A stretch of DNA of 39,168 nt, taken from positions 1 through 39,168 of the forward strand of contig NZ_BJFL01000040.1 in NCBI RefSeq assembly GCF_005405885.1, in the 5' to 3' direction. Below the pieces are notes generated by a model. The model ran no database searches and was not told the origin of the DNA. It was given only the letters and a program-made list of their open reading frames with translations. The first letter of the stretch is position 1, and every line of letters starts with the position of its first letter. A program made the position numbers and the translations under genes. Positions 15,305-23,766 of this stretch are shown one piece after another. The stretch is from Gandjariella thermophila (GTDB lineage Bacteria > Actinomycetota > Actinomycetes > Mycobacteriales > Pseudonocardiaceae).

Positions 15305-15900
15305 TCAGTCCTCGGCGCGGGTGGTGTGCGCGGTGAGCAGCGCGCGGGCCAGTGACCCGTCGCAGACCAGCATGAGGGTGGCCGGCGCGGGCAGCCGCTG
15401 GAACCGACCGCCCAGCCGCCGGGCCAGGTCGCGGACCAGTTCCTCGCCGGTGATCTCGACGTCCACCGAGGGCAGCCCGCCGACCAGCGGCACCACCTCG
15501 ACGTCGTAGCCGCCCCTGTGCGGCACGTGGCTGACCAGCGCCCGCAGCGTCCTACCCCAGGACACGCCGAGCCGCCCGCCGGCCGGCACGTTCTCCACCA
15601 GCCAGCGCGCACCCAGGTCGCCGACCTTGGCCAGGGACCGCTCGCCGCCGTCGGTGTCGGCCACCCGGCAGTCGCGCAGGCCGAACGTCTCCTCCAGGCG
15701 GCGCTCCAGGTCCATGTCCCGCCCGGACGGTCGTGGATCCGGATCTCCACGATGCCGCGCTCCCGGGCCGCGGTGAGCATCCGGGACACGTTCGACCGGC
15801 TCAGCCCCAGCGACTGCGCGATCTCCTGCTGGGAGCGGTTCTCCTCGTAGTACATCCTGGCTACCGTGAGGAGGATGTCCTGGTCACGAGGCGGCGGCAT
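15305..15900 (-). pseudogene. SorC/DeoR-type sugar-responsive regulator, frameshifted and internally deleted
   Basis: The N-terminus (15900 to about 15730) reads MPPPRDQDILLTVARMYYEE and SLGLSRSNVSRMLTAARERG, a clear winged-helix domain of SorC-family regulators, with start ATG 15900. Near 15725 one C appears missing and the frame shifts to DLERRLEETFGLRDCRVAD, then GVSWGRTLRALV and VVPLVGGLPSVDVE, the start of the sugar-phosphate-binding domain. After RFQRLPAPA the sequence jumps to LVCDGSLARALLTAH, which resembles the extreme end of the domain; about 120 residues are missing. A full-length member has about 310 residues. It likely once controlled the neighbouring sugar genes. It is divergent from the IspD-like gene. 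Confidence 0.75.
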
Positions 15901-16029
15901 GACCCACTTCCGGCTTTCGGGTGCTCGTGGCGCCGACAGGATGCCGCTCGGGTCGGCCCGGGAAAACCTGACACGCCCGCCGGGCCGGTCAGGCCCGGTC
16001 GACCCCGTCCCCGGCGCCCCCGGCAGGGC

Positions 16030-16035
16030 TAGTAT
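16030..16035 (+). promoter_or_regulatory. Putative -10 box of a leaderless promoter for the IspD-like gene
   Basis: TAGTAT fits TANNNT and is followed by exactly 7 bases before the GTG at 16043. No Shine-Dalgarno sequence precedes that start. The arrangement equals the one in front of the XRE gene at 1606 and suggests a leaderless mRNA. The -35 region is not recognisable. Confidence 0.4.
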
Positions 16036-16042
16036 CCGCGCC

Positions 16043-16810
16043 GTGGCGGGCACTGATCGGGCCGCGGCGGGCGGCCGGCGGAACGGCCCCTCGGCCGCGG
16101 CGATCGTCCTGGCCAGCGGCAGCGGCACCCGGGTAGGCGCGGACCTGAACAAGGTGTACCTGCCGCTCGCCGGGCGCCGCCTGGTCTCCTGGTCGGTCAA
16201 CACTCTGGCCGGCGTCCCGGAGATCGGCTTCGTCGTGCTGGTCATCCGGCCCGAGGACGCCCGGCACGCCCGGTGGGTGCTGGACCGGGAGATCGACGCC
16301 GAGGTTGAGGTCGTGCACGGCGGCGCCACCCGCCAGGAGTCCGAGCTGTGCGCGCTGCGCCACCTCGCCGGGCGCATCGACGCCGGGCAGATCGACACGG
16401 TGCTGATCCACGACGCGGCCCGCCCGCTGGTGGGCGACGCGCTGGTGGCCGCGGTGCTGCACGCCGCCCGCGAGCACGGCGGCGCCGTACCCGGCGTGCC
16501 CCGCGACGACCTGGTCGCCGTGACGCCGGAGGGCGACCAGGTCACCGAGGTCCCGCGGGAGCGCCTGGTCGCCGTGCAGACCCCGCAGGGCTTCCGGGCC
16601 GCTCCGCTGCTCGCCGCGTACGAGGCGGCGGCCCGGGAGGGGTTCGTCGGCACCGACACCGCGTCCTGCATGGAGCGGTTCTCCGACGTCGCGGTGCGCG
16701 TGGTCGCCGGGGACGAGCGGAACCTCAAGGTCACCTACCCGCACGACCTGCTGGTCGCCGAGAAGGTCCTGGCCAGCTCCGGCGGCGCGGCCGCCGACCG
16801 CGAAGAGTAG
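16043..16810 (+). CDS. IspD-like nucleotidyltransferase (CDP-methylerythritol or CDP-ribitol synthase family)
   Basis: A 255-residue protein of the IspD/TarI superfamily, which couples CTP to a polyol phosphate. Seen: the nucleotide-binding loop AIVLASGSGTRVGADLNKVY (about residues 19-38), IHDAARPLV (about 126), QTPQGF (about 183), and TDTASCMERF in place of the usual TDE.S..E. The classical loop begins AAGSG.R; here it is ASGSGTR. IspD acts in the non-mevalonate isoprenoid pathway, while homologues make CDP-ribitol for wall polymers. Lying next to an arabinofuranosidase and a broken sugar regulator, with no isoprenoid genes nearby, this copy may be a paralogue with a sugar-nucleotide role. 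Start is GTG 16043, the probable leaderless start; the upstream extension to 15866 overlaps the divergent regulator. Confidence 0.82.
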   Translation: MAGTDRAAAGGRRNGPSAAAIVLASGSGTRVGADLNKVYLPLAGRRLVSWSVNTLAGVPEIGFVVLVIRPEDARHARWVLDREIDAEVEVVHGGATRQESELCALRHLAGRIDAGQIDTVLIHDAARPLVGDALVAAVLHAAREHGGAVPGVPRDDLVAVTPEGDQVTEVPRERLVAVQTPQGFRAAPLLAAYEAAAREGFVGTDTASCMERFSDVAVRVVAGDERNLKVTYPHDLLVAEKVLASSGGAAADREE

Positions 16811-16943
16811 TCGCGTCATGCGTGTGTCAAGCCGCGTGAGCCAACGCGACCATGTCGCGCGCCGCGGGACGTGACCGGGGCGCTCTGGTCCGCCCCGGCG
16901 ACGCGACCGTGGCCGCGCGAGAACTCGCGGAAAGGGAGGCGGC

Positions 16944-18461
16944 ATGACGGACGGCACCGCCCACCTCGTGGTCGATCCGGACTTCCGCATCGGCGCGGTC
17001 GACCCGCGGCTGTTCGGCACCTTCGTCGAGCACATGGGCCGCTGCGTCTACACCGGAATCCACGAGCCGGACCATCCCACCGCGGACCGGCACGGCTTCC
17101 GCGGCGACGTCGCCGGCCTGGTCCGCGAACTCGGCCCCACCGTGGTCCGCTACCCGGGCGGCAACTTCGTGTCCGGGTACCGCTGGGAGGACGGTGTCGG
17201 ACCGGTCGCCGACCGTCCCCGCCGACTGGACCTCGCCTGGCGCAGCATCGAACCGAACACCGTGGGCGTCAACGAGTTCCTGGGCTGGGCGCGCGGGCTG
17301 GACCTGGAGCCGATGATGGCGGTGAACCTCGGCACCCGCGGCATCGACGCGGCTCGCGACCTGGTCGAGTACTGCAACCACCCGGGCGGCACCGCACTGT
17401 CCGACCTGCGCATCGCCCACGGCGTCAAGGAACCGCACGGGGTGCGGCTGTGGTGCCTGGGCAACGAGCTGGACGGGCCGTGGCAGATCGGCCACAAGAC
17501 CGCCGACGAGTACGGCCGGCTCGCGCTGGAGACGGCGAAGGCGATGCGGCAGGTCGATCCGTCGATCGAACTGGTCGCGTGCGGCAGTTCGAACTCCCGG
17601 ATGCCCACGTTCGGCTGCTGGGAGGCCACCGTCCTCGGGCACACCTTCGACGAGGTCGACTACATCTCGCTGCACGCCTACTACGAGGAGGTCGGCGGGG
17701 ACCGGGCCAGCTTCCTCGCCTCGGCGGCGGACATGGACGCCTTCATCGACGCCGTGGTGGCCACCGCCGACCACGTGGCCGCCCGCCGGCGCAGCCGCAG
17801 GCGGCTGCGGCTGTCCTTCGACGAGTGGAACGTCTGGTACTACTCCCGCTTTCCGGGCGAGCGCCACCTGGAGTGGGCGCACGCGCCGCGGCTGATCGAG
17901 GACACCTACTCGGTGACCGACGCGGTGGTCGTCGGCTCGCTGCTGATCAGCCTGCTGCGGCACGCCGACCGGGTGGGCGTGGCCTGCCAGGCGCAACTGG
18001 TGAACGTCATCGCGCCGATCCGCACCGAGCCGGGCGGTGCGGCATGGCGGCAGACCACGTTCTACCCGTTCGCCCAGGCCGCCCGGCACGCGCGCGGCAC
18101 CGCGCTGCGCACCGAGGTCCGCGGACCCCGGCTGGAAACCGCGAAATACGGCGGCGTCACCGCCGTCGACGCGGTGACCACCCACGACGAGGACACCGGC
18201 GAGCTGACCCTGCTGGCGGTCAACCGGGACCAGAACGCGCCGCGACGCCTCGAGGCCGCCCTGCGCGGCTTCCCCGCCGCCTACCGCGTGGTCGAGCACA
18301 CCGTGCTCGCCGACCCCGACCCGGACGCGGTGAACACCGCCGACCACCCGGACCGGGTGGTACCCCGGCGCGTCACCGGCGCCGGGATCACCGGCGCGAC
18401 CCTGCACGCCGAACTGCCCGCCCTGTCCTGGAACGTTCTCCGGCTCGCCCCACGGCCCTGA
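16944..18461 (+). CDS. abfA: Alpha-N-arabinofuranosidase, GH51
   Basis: A 505-residue glycoside hydrolase removing terminal L-arabinofuranosyl residues. Typical GH51 landmarks are RLFGTFVEHMGRCVYTGI near the N-terminus, VRYPGGNFVSGYRWEDG, the acid/base Glu in WCLGNELDGPWQIGH (about residue 174), and the nucleophile Glu in LSFDEWNVWY (about residue 294). A C-terminal beta-domain follows (LTLLAVNRDQNAPRRLE). There is no signal peptide, so it is cytoplasmic and acts on imported oligosaccharides, as usual for the family. Start ATG 16944 has GGGAGG upstream. It ends 3 bases from the convergent MerR-PP2C gene. Confidence 0.95.
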   Translation: MTDGTAHLVVDPDFRIGAVDPRLFGTFVEHMGRCVYTGIHEPDHPTADRHGFRGDVAGLVRELGPTVVRYPGGNFVSGYRWEDGVGPVADRPRRLDLAWRSIEPNTVGVNEFLGWARGLDLEPMMAVNLGTRGIDAARDLVEYCNHPGGTALSDLRIAHGVKEPHGVRLWCLGNELDGPWQIGHKTADEYGRLALETAKAMRQVDPSIELVACGSSNSRMPTFGCWEATVLGHTFDEVDYISLHAYYEEVGGDRASFLASAADMDAFIDAVVATADHVAARRRSRRRLRLSFDEWNVWYYSRFPGERHLEWAHAPRLIEDTYSVTDAVVVGSLLISLLRHADRVGVACQAQLVNVIAPIRTEPGGAAWRQTTFYPFAQAARHARGTALRTEVRGPRLETAKYGGVTAVDAVTTHDEDTGELTLLAVNRDQNAPRRLEAALRGFPAAYRVVEHTVLADPDPDAVNTADHPDRVVPRRVTGAGITGATLHAELPALSWNVLRLAPRP

Positions 18462-18464
18462 CCG

Positions 18465-19610
18465 TCAGACCGGTTGCCGCCGGGCGGCCGCCGAGTGTCC
18501 CCCGCCGGCGTCCCGGTCGGTGCCCGGCCGGACGACGTCCGCGACCACGCAGGCGATGTTGTCCGGGCCACCGGCGGCGACGGCCGCCTGGACGAGCCGG
18601 CCGACCGTGGTGTCCGGGTCGTCGCCGCCGGCCAGCACCTCGTGCAGGGTGGCGGTGTCCAGCACCGTGTGGAGGCCGTCGGAGCACAGCAGGTAGCGGT
18701 CACCGGGCCGCGCCTCGTGCAACCGCAGGTCCGGCTCGGCGCCGCGGCCGGCGTGCAGCGCCCGCAGCAGGATCGCCCGCTGCGGGTGGGACATCGCCTC
18801 CTCGGGGGTCAGCCGACCCTCGTCCACCAGCGACTGCACCACGCTGTGGTCGTGGGTGATCTGGAACAGCTCGCCGTCACGCAGCAGGTACACCCGGGAG
18901 TCACCGACGTGCACCAGGGCGAGCTGGGACCCGGACCACAGCATCGCGGTCAACGTGGTGCCCACGCCGGCAAGGGCCGGGTCGGACGCGCCCAGCTCGC
19001 GGATCGCGACATCCGCGTTGTGCACTGCGTCCTGCAACGCGTTGAGCAGGTCGCCGGCGGGCACGCCCGACTCCAGCGGTTTGAGCGCCTCGATGGCCAC
19101 CGCGCTGGCCGGCGGGGCGCCGTAGGGTCCGAACCCGTCCGCGACCGCGAGCAGCCGCGACCCCGCGTAGGCGAAGTCCTGGTTGGACTCCCGGACGAGC
19201 CCACGATCGGTGCGCACGGCGTAGCGGATGGCCAGCCCGGTGGGTTCCTCGGTCATCTCGGTGTCCTTTCCGGAACTGTCCTTTCTGGACAGCTGGTCGG
19301 TGAGGAAGGCGGCCAGGTTGCGCCGGGACTCGATGTCCACCTCGACCTGGCGCCAGTACGCGGCCACCTCACGGGCGGCGTCCGCCGGCGGCAGCTCGCA
19401 CACCACCCGGATCCGGGCCAGCGGCATGCCCAGCCGCCGCAGCCAGGCCACCAGCCGGGCCACCTCGAGCTGGTCCGGGTGGTAGAAGCGGTACCCGGAC
19501 ACCGGGTCCACCCGCACCGGGCGGAGCAGCCCCAGCTCGTCGTACAGCCGCAGGGCCTTCGGCGACAGCCGGGACGCCCTCGCGAACGCCCCGATGGTCA
19601 GCAGTCCCAT
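18465..19610 (-). CDS. MerR-type DNA-binding domain fused to PP2C Ser/Thr phosphatase
   Basis: A 381-residue fusion. Residues 1-75 are a MerR helix-turn-helix (LLTIGAFARASRLSPKALRL, GLLRPVRVDPVSGYRFYHPD), followed by a short effector-length helix. From about residue 128 a PP2C phosphatase begins: RGLVRESNQDFAYAG, AVADGFGPYG, ALVHVGDSRVYLLRDGELFQ, LLCSDGL and GGPDNIACVV. The metal-binding Asp residues (in NQD, ADG, SDG and GPDN) are present. Such fusions are known in actinobacteria, but their regulon is generally unknown; they may link phospho-signalling to transcription. Start ATG 19610 has GGAGGG in front. The gene is divergent from the thioesterase and convergent with abfA. Confidence 0.9.
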   Translation of the reverse strand: MGLLTIGAFARASRLSPKALRLYDELGLLRPVRVDPVSGYRFYHPDQLEVARLVAWLRRLGMPLARIRVVCELPPADAAREVAAYWRQVEVDIESRRNLAAFLTDQLSRKDSSGKDTEMTEEPTGLAIRYAVRTDRGLVRESNQDFAYAGSRLLAVADGFGPYGAPPASAVAIEALKPLESGVPAGDLLNALQDAVHNADVAIRELGASDPALAGVGTTLTAMLWSGSQLALVHVGDSRVYLLRDGELFQITHDHSVVQSLVDEGRLTPEEAMSHPQRAILLRALHAGRGAEPDLRLHEARPGDRYLLCSDGLHTVLDTATLHEVLAGGDDPDTTVGRLVQAAVAAGGPDNIACVVADVVRPGTDRDAGGGHSAAARRQPV

Positions 19611-19749
19611 CCTGCCCTCCTCGACCGGGCACCTCGCCCGGCGCCACCCACGCTGCAGCCTGCCCCAGGGTGAAGGTCAAGCGCGGCTGCTCCCGCCGGT
19701 GCGGCGCGCGGCCGTGCCGGCCCGCGGCGCGATGTGCCAGGGTCGGTGC

Positions 19750-20148
19750 ATGGCCGAACCCTTCGTGCACCGGCTGCGGGTCCGCTACAGCGAGTGCGAC
19801 CAGCAGGGCTGGGTCTTCAACGGGCACTACCTGTTCTTCTACGACGTGGCGGTCACCGAGCTGTGGCGCGCGCGGGTCTGCCCGTACCAGGAGATGATCG
19901 ACAAGGGAGCGGACCTGGTGGTCGCTGAGGTGCGGCTGAACTTCCGGCAGGGCGCCCGGTTCGACGAACTGCTGGACATCGAGATGAACATCCGCCGCCT
20001 GGGCATCACCAGCATGATCGTCGACCCGGTGTTCCGGGTCGGCGACCGGCTGATCGCCGACGGCGAGGTGCGGCACGTGTTCATCGACCCGGCGACCAAG
20101 CGCAAGACGCCGATCCCGGACTACGTGCGCACCGCCCTCGGCGGCTGA
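19750..20148 (+). CDS. Hotdog-fold acyl-CoA thioesterase (4HBT/YbgC-FadM type)
   Basis: A 132-residue protein with the family signature [20 protein letters not shown]. The Asp in SECDQQG and the following NGHYLFF helix correspond to the YbgC/FadM active site (usually Y.D.D..G..H...Y). The rest ([35 protein letters not shown]) follows a standard single hotdog domain. It should hydrolyse acyl- or aryl-CoA thioesters in the cytoplasm; the natural substrate is not evident. Start ATG 19750 is chosen as the beginning of conserved sequence. It stands alone before two gene stubs. Confidence 0.85.
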   Translation: MAEPFVHRLRVRYSECDQQGWVFNGHYLFFYDVAVTELWRARVCPYQEMIDKGADLVVAEVRLNFRQGARFDELLDIEMNIRRLGITSMIVDPVFRVGDRLIADGEVRHVFIDPATKRKTPIPDYVRTALGG

Positions 20149-20177
20149 ACGGCCGCCGAGGGCACCGGCTCGGCGCG

Positions 20178-20307
20178 TCAGGCCGTGCCGCACGCGGCGT
20201 CCACGATGCCGGCGATACCGCGCGCGATGCGGTCGGCGGCGCGCTCCGGATCGTCCGGCTGGCCGGCATCCAGCCACGCGATGGTCGCCTCGATGGCAGT
20301 GGCGGTC
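20178..20307 (-). pseudogene. TetR-family regulator, C-terminal stub
   Basis: The last 42 or so codons read [20 protein letters not shown] followed by [19 protein letters not shown], a typical end of a TetR/AcrR ligand-binding domain. The DNA-binding half is absent. Where it should continue (about 20308) the opposite strand becomes a cytochrome P450. No start is available, so this is a remnant. Confidence 0.6.
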
Positions 20308-20648
20308 TGCCCCGGGACGCGCGCAGCGACATCGAGATCGGCGGGGTCACCATTCGCGCCGGAGACGCCGTGCTGCTGTCCGTGGGCGCGGCCAACCGGG
20401 ACGGCCGGGCGTTTCCCGAGCCGGACGCCTTCGACATCGGCCGGCCGCGCGGCAATCCGCGCCTGGCCTTCGGCCACGGCGCCCGGTACTGCATCGGCGC
20501 CACCCTCGCCCGCATCGAGCTGACCGCGGTGTTCCAGCGGCTGTTCCGGCGGTTGCCCACCCTGGCGCTCGCCGTCGACCCGGCCGAGTTGCGGTGGCGC
20601 GACCGCCTGCTCACCGGCGGGCTCGCCGAACTGCCGGTCACCTGGTGA
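20308..20648 (+). pseudogene. Cytochrome P450, 5'-truncated
   Basis: The frame carries the last quarter of a P450: [37 protein letters not shown], the heme-binding loop [20 protein letters not shown] with the proximal Cys, and LPVTW at the end. A complete enzyme has about 400 residues, whereas only about 110 remain. The oxygen-binding I-helix and all N-terminal parts are missing. The sequence joins the TetR stub directly, so one deletion seems to have removed both 5' halves of a divergent regulator-P450 pair. The heme loop itself is undamaged. Confidence 0.8.
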
Positions 20649-20655
20649 CCGTGGT

Positions 20656-21894
20656 TCAGACCCGCTCGCCGGCGGCCAGGTCGAGGTTCTGCGGGCCGAT
20701 GTCGGACAGCGCCCGGTCGTAGACCCGCAGCGTGTCCAGGGCGATGCGGTCCCAGGAGTAGCGGGACCGCGCCCGGTCGACGCCGGCCGCGCCGTACGCC
20801 TCGCGGGTCGCCGGGTCGGCGAGCAGCCGGCGCAGCGTCGCGGCCAGCTCGTCCGGTTTGCGCGGCGGCACGAGCCGCCCGGTGACCCCGTCCACGACGG
20901 TGTCCACCAGGCCGCCGACCGCGCCGGCCACCACGGGAACACCGCAGGCCATCGCCTCCAGCGGCACGATGCCGAACGGCTCGTACCACGGCGTGCACAG
21001 CACCAGGTCGGCGGAGCGCAGCAGGGCCGGCATGTCATCGCGGGAGACCTGGCCCAGCATGCGCACCCGGTTGGACACGCCCAACGTCTCGGCCAGCTCG
21101 CGCAGCCGGGCGGCTTCCGGGTCGTCGGCCAGCCGGCCGCGTTCCGGCCCGCCGGCGATGACCAGCTCGGTGTCCGGCACGCCGCGCAGCGCCTCGATCG
21201 CGGTCGAGAAGCCCTTCCGGGGCACCAGCCGGCCGACCGTGACGATCCGGTACCGGGCGCGGCGTTCCGGGAAGTCGCCGCGCGCCGGGCGGTCCGGGGT
21301 GAACCGCTCCAGGTCCACGCCGCACGGCACCACCGACATCCTGGCCCGCGGGATGCCCATGCGGGCCAGCTCGAACACCTCGTCGGAGCAGGTGGCCGCG
21401 ATCCGGGACATGCTGCGGCCGATGGCGCGTTCCAGGTTGATCCGCTCGGGCGGGCTGGTGTCGGCGTCGCCCTGGTGCCGCCGCTTCACCACGCCCAGCG
21501 CGTGGAAGGTCTGTATCACGGGAACGCCGGAGGGCCTGGCGGCGAGCAGCGCGGCCAACCCGGACATCCAGAAGTGCGCGTGCACCATGTCCGGCCGGCC
21601 GGCCCGCCAGGACCGTTCCAGGCGCCGGCCGAACTCCTCCATGTGCGGCAGCAGCTCGTCCTTGGGCAGCCGGCGGGCGGGCCCGGCGGGCACGTGCACC
21701 ACCCGGTAGCCGGCCTCGGCGCGCACCTGCTCCGGCGGGTCGGGGTCGTCGCGGCGGGTGTACACGGTCACCTCGTGGCCACGGCGGACCAGTGCCGCGG
21801 AGAGTTCGGCCACGTGCAGGTTCTGCCCGCCCGCGTCCACCTCCCCGAGCGCGGCCAACGGGTTGGCGTGCTCGGACACCATCGCCACCCTCAT
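20656..21894 (-). CDS. Glycosyltransferase family 4 (GT-B)
   Basis: A 412-residue retaining GT-B glycosyltransferase. The N-terminal acceptor domain has VDAGGQNLHVAELSAALVRR and MVHAHFWMSGLAALLA. The C-terminal donor domain has RIVTVGRLVPRKGFSTAIEA and the EX7E-type motif WYEPFGIVPLEAMACGVPVV. The donor is a nucleotide sugar; identity cannot be told. The opening MRVAMVSEHANPLA matches homologues. Its start overlaps the stop of the upstream transferase by ATGA (21891-21894). It ends 7 bases from the convergent P450 stub. With its partner it forms the left end of the glycan locus. Confidence 0.9.
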   Translation of the reverse strand: MRVAMVSEHANPLAALGEVDAGGQNLHVAELSAALVRRGHEVTVYTRRDDPDPPEQVRAEAGYRVVHVPAGPARRLPKDELLPHMEEFGRRLERSWRAGRPDMVHAHFWMSGLAALLAARPSGVPVIQTFHALGVVKRRHQGDADTSPPERINLERAIGRSMSRIAATCSDEVFELARMGIPRARMSVVPCGVDLERFTPDRPARGDFPERRARYRIVTVGRLVPRKGFSTAIEALRGVPDTELVIAGGPERGRLADDPEAARLRELAETLGVSNRVRMLGQVSRDDMPALLRSADLVLCTPWYEPFGIVPLEAMACGVPVVAGAVGGLVDTVVDGVTGRLVPPRKPDELAATLRRLLADPATREAYGAAGVDRARSRYSWDRIALDTLRVYDRALSDIGPQNLDLAAGERV

Positions 21895-22955
21895 CGGTTC
21901 ACCTCCGTCTCGGCCCTCGCCGCGGCTTCGCGCGCGACCGCGATCGGCCCGCCGGCGCGCAGCGTCCGGGCGAGCAGCGAATCCCACCGGTGCAGGAACG
22001 CCTGCAGCCCGTGGTGCGCGAGCGCGAACTCGCGCGCGTGCTTGCCCATGCGCCGGGCGGTGTCCGGATCGTCGATCAGTTCCCGGACCGCGCCGGCCAA
22101 CTCGCCGACGTCGGCGGAGACGGCGCCCGCCTCCGGCGGCACCGCGCGGGGCGCCTCGGTGCTGGCCACGGCGACCACCGGCATGCCCAGGTGCATCGCC
22201 TCGATCAGCGACAGGCCCAGCGACGTCCACCGCGCCGTGTGCAGGTACACCCGGTGCCGCGCCAACTCGGTGGCCAGCGTGCCGGAGTCCAGGTCGCCGA
22301 CCGGGCGCAGCCGCCGCGGGCCGACGCCGGTGCGCTCGTTCAGCCCGGTCAGGCGCATGCCGTAGACGTCGAGCGGGGCGGCCTCGGCGAGCGCCGGCAG
22401 CAGGTCGGTGCCGGTGACCCGCCACCGGCGGATCGGCTCGTTGATCACCACGGCGGCGCGTTCCAGCTCGCCGGTGTAGCGCTCGCCCGGATCGACCACA
22501 CCGTGCGGGATCACCGCGGTGGGCGCGCGGCCGGAGTCCCACATCAGCTCGTTGAAATGAGTCACGTGCACCAGCGGGATGTCCGCGCGGTCGGCGAGCG
22601 GGTGCCGCGTGTTCGGCACGTCGCCGCGTGGCGTGTTGTGCTCCACGTACACGGCGGGCAGGTCCCGGCCCGGCCGCCGACCCGTCCACCGCTCGGTCAG
22701 CTCCAGCTCCTCGGGGCGCTGCAGCAGCACGACGTCGACGTCGGTGTCGCGCAGGTCCTTTGGGGTCACCTCGCGCGCGCCGCGCGGCCACGGCCGGCCG
22801 CAGCGGCCACGGCCCCACGGCCCGCCCTCGGGCAGGGTGGGCAGCAGGTAGGTGTGCCCGCCCTGCACGAACGACGTGGTCCAACTGCCGTGCACGTGCC
22901 AGAGCAACACCCGCAGGCGCCGCGTCATGGCCGGTGCGGTCGGCACGGTCGTCAT
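21891..22955 (-). CDS. Glycosyltransferase (GT-B, GT4-like)
   Basis: A 354-residue protein with RVLLWHVHGSWTTSFVQGGH at the N-terminus and a C-terminal donor-binding region (HTARWTSLGLSLIEAMHLG, then MPVVAVASTEAPRAVPPEAG). The GLSLIEAM stretch corresponds to the EX7E region of GT4 enzymes. The first half diverges from common families but contains PAVYVEHNTPRGDVPNTRHP, seen in actinobacterial homologues next to UDP-sugar genes. The product is translationally coupled to the next transferase by ATGA. No clear ribosome binding site precedes ATG 22955; Met at 22928 is an alternative. Cytoplasmic. Confidence 0.82.
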   Translation of the reverse strand: MTTVPTAPAMTRRLRVLLWHVHGSWTTSFVQGGHTYLLPTLPEGGPWGRGRCGRPWPRGAREVTPKDLRDTDVDVVLLQRPEELELTERWTGRRPGRDLPAVYVEHNTPRGDVPNTRHPLADRADIPLVHVTHFNELMWDSGRAPTAVIPHGVVDPGERYTGELERAAVVINEPIRRWRVTGTDLLPALAEAAPLDVYGMRLTGLNERTGVGPRRLRPVGDLDSGTLATELARHRVYLHTARWTSLGLSLIEAMHLGMPVVAVASTEAPRAVPPEAGAVSADVGELAGAVRELIDDPDTARRMGKHAREFALAHHGLQAFLHRWDSLLARTLRAGGPIAVAREAAARAETEVNR

Positions 22956-23202
22956 GGCCAGAGTGATTTCCGAGCCGCGCCCAGTTAAACCCCGGACCGC
23001 CAGTCAATTACCGAGCGCGGTCGAGTGCGGCGCGGCCCTCAGTCCCGCCGTTCCCCGCCATACCAGGGCGAATCCGGGGCTGCGGCATCCGGTGTGACGT
23101 TCGGCTATGGCGGGTAACTCCATAGTGGAACGGGCGCCCGTTCTGCCCGGCGGCACGGCCGGCCGGGCGTCGCCGGTGACGCATCGTGGAGGAGGCCAAC
23201 TC

Positions 23203-23664
23203 GTGAGCACGATTACCGAATGGGTTGACGTCGACGTGCCGGTGCACACCGCGTACAACCAGTGGACGCAGTTCGAGTCGTTCCCCGAGTTCATGTCGGG
23301 TGTGCAGCAGGTTCGGCAGATCGACGACACGCACACGCACTGGGTGACGCGGGTCGGCCGGGCCACCCGCGAGTTCGACGCGACGATCACCGAGCAGCAC
23401 CCGGACGAGCGGGTCGCCTGGACCACCGAGCGGGGTCCGAAGCACGCCGGTGTGGTCACCTTCCACCGGCTCGGCGAGGGCACCACCCGGGTCACCGCGC
23501 AGATGGAGATCGACCCGCAGGGTTTCGTCGAGCAGGTCGCCGACAAGGTCGGCATCCTGGACCGTCGCGTCAAGGGCGACATGAAGCGGTTCAAGGAGTT
23601 CATCGAGCGGCGCGGCCGGGAGACCGGTGCCTGGCGGGGCGACGTGCCTCGGCCGGGCGACTGA
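23203..23664 (+). CDS. SRPBCC (cyclase/dehydrase-like) protein
   Basis: A 153-residue single-domain protein of the SRPBCC (START/Bet v1) superfamily, beginning VSTITEWVDVDVPVHTAYNQ and including WTQFESFPEFMSGVQQVRQI. These are typical of actinobacterial polyketide-cyclase-like proteins that bind hydrophobic ligands; most have no proven catalysis. The GTG at 23203 has an excellent GGAGGAGG 8 bases upstream. It faces right while the surrounding glycan genes face left, so it is a separate transcription unit. Its C-terminus is basic (DMKRFKEFIERRGRE). Confidence 0.85.
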   Translation: MSTITEWVDVDVPVHTAYNQWTQFESFPEFMSGVQQVRQIDDTHTHWVTRVGRATREFDATITEQHPDERVAWTTERGPKHAGVVTFHRLGEGTTRVTAQMEIDPQGFVEQVADKVGILDRRVKGDMKRFKEFIERRGRETGAWRGDVPRPGD

Positions 23665-23766
23665 CGCAACGGGCGACCAGCCGCCGATCACGCATGGGGG
23701 CTCCGCGGCGCGGAGGAAACATCACGTGTGGGCTTGCCCACACGGCACGCGCGAAACGTCGCGGGT

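Noticed and set aside
16827-18407. 526-residue frame antisense to abfA
   Set aside because: The plus strand has all GH51 motifs and a good start; the antisense frame has none.
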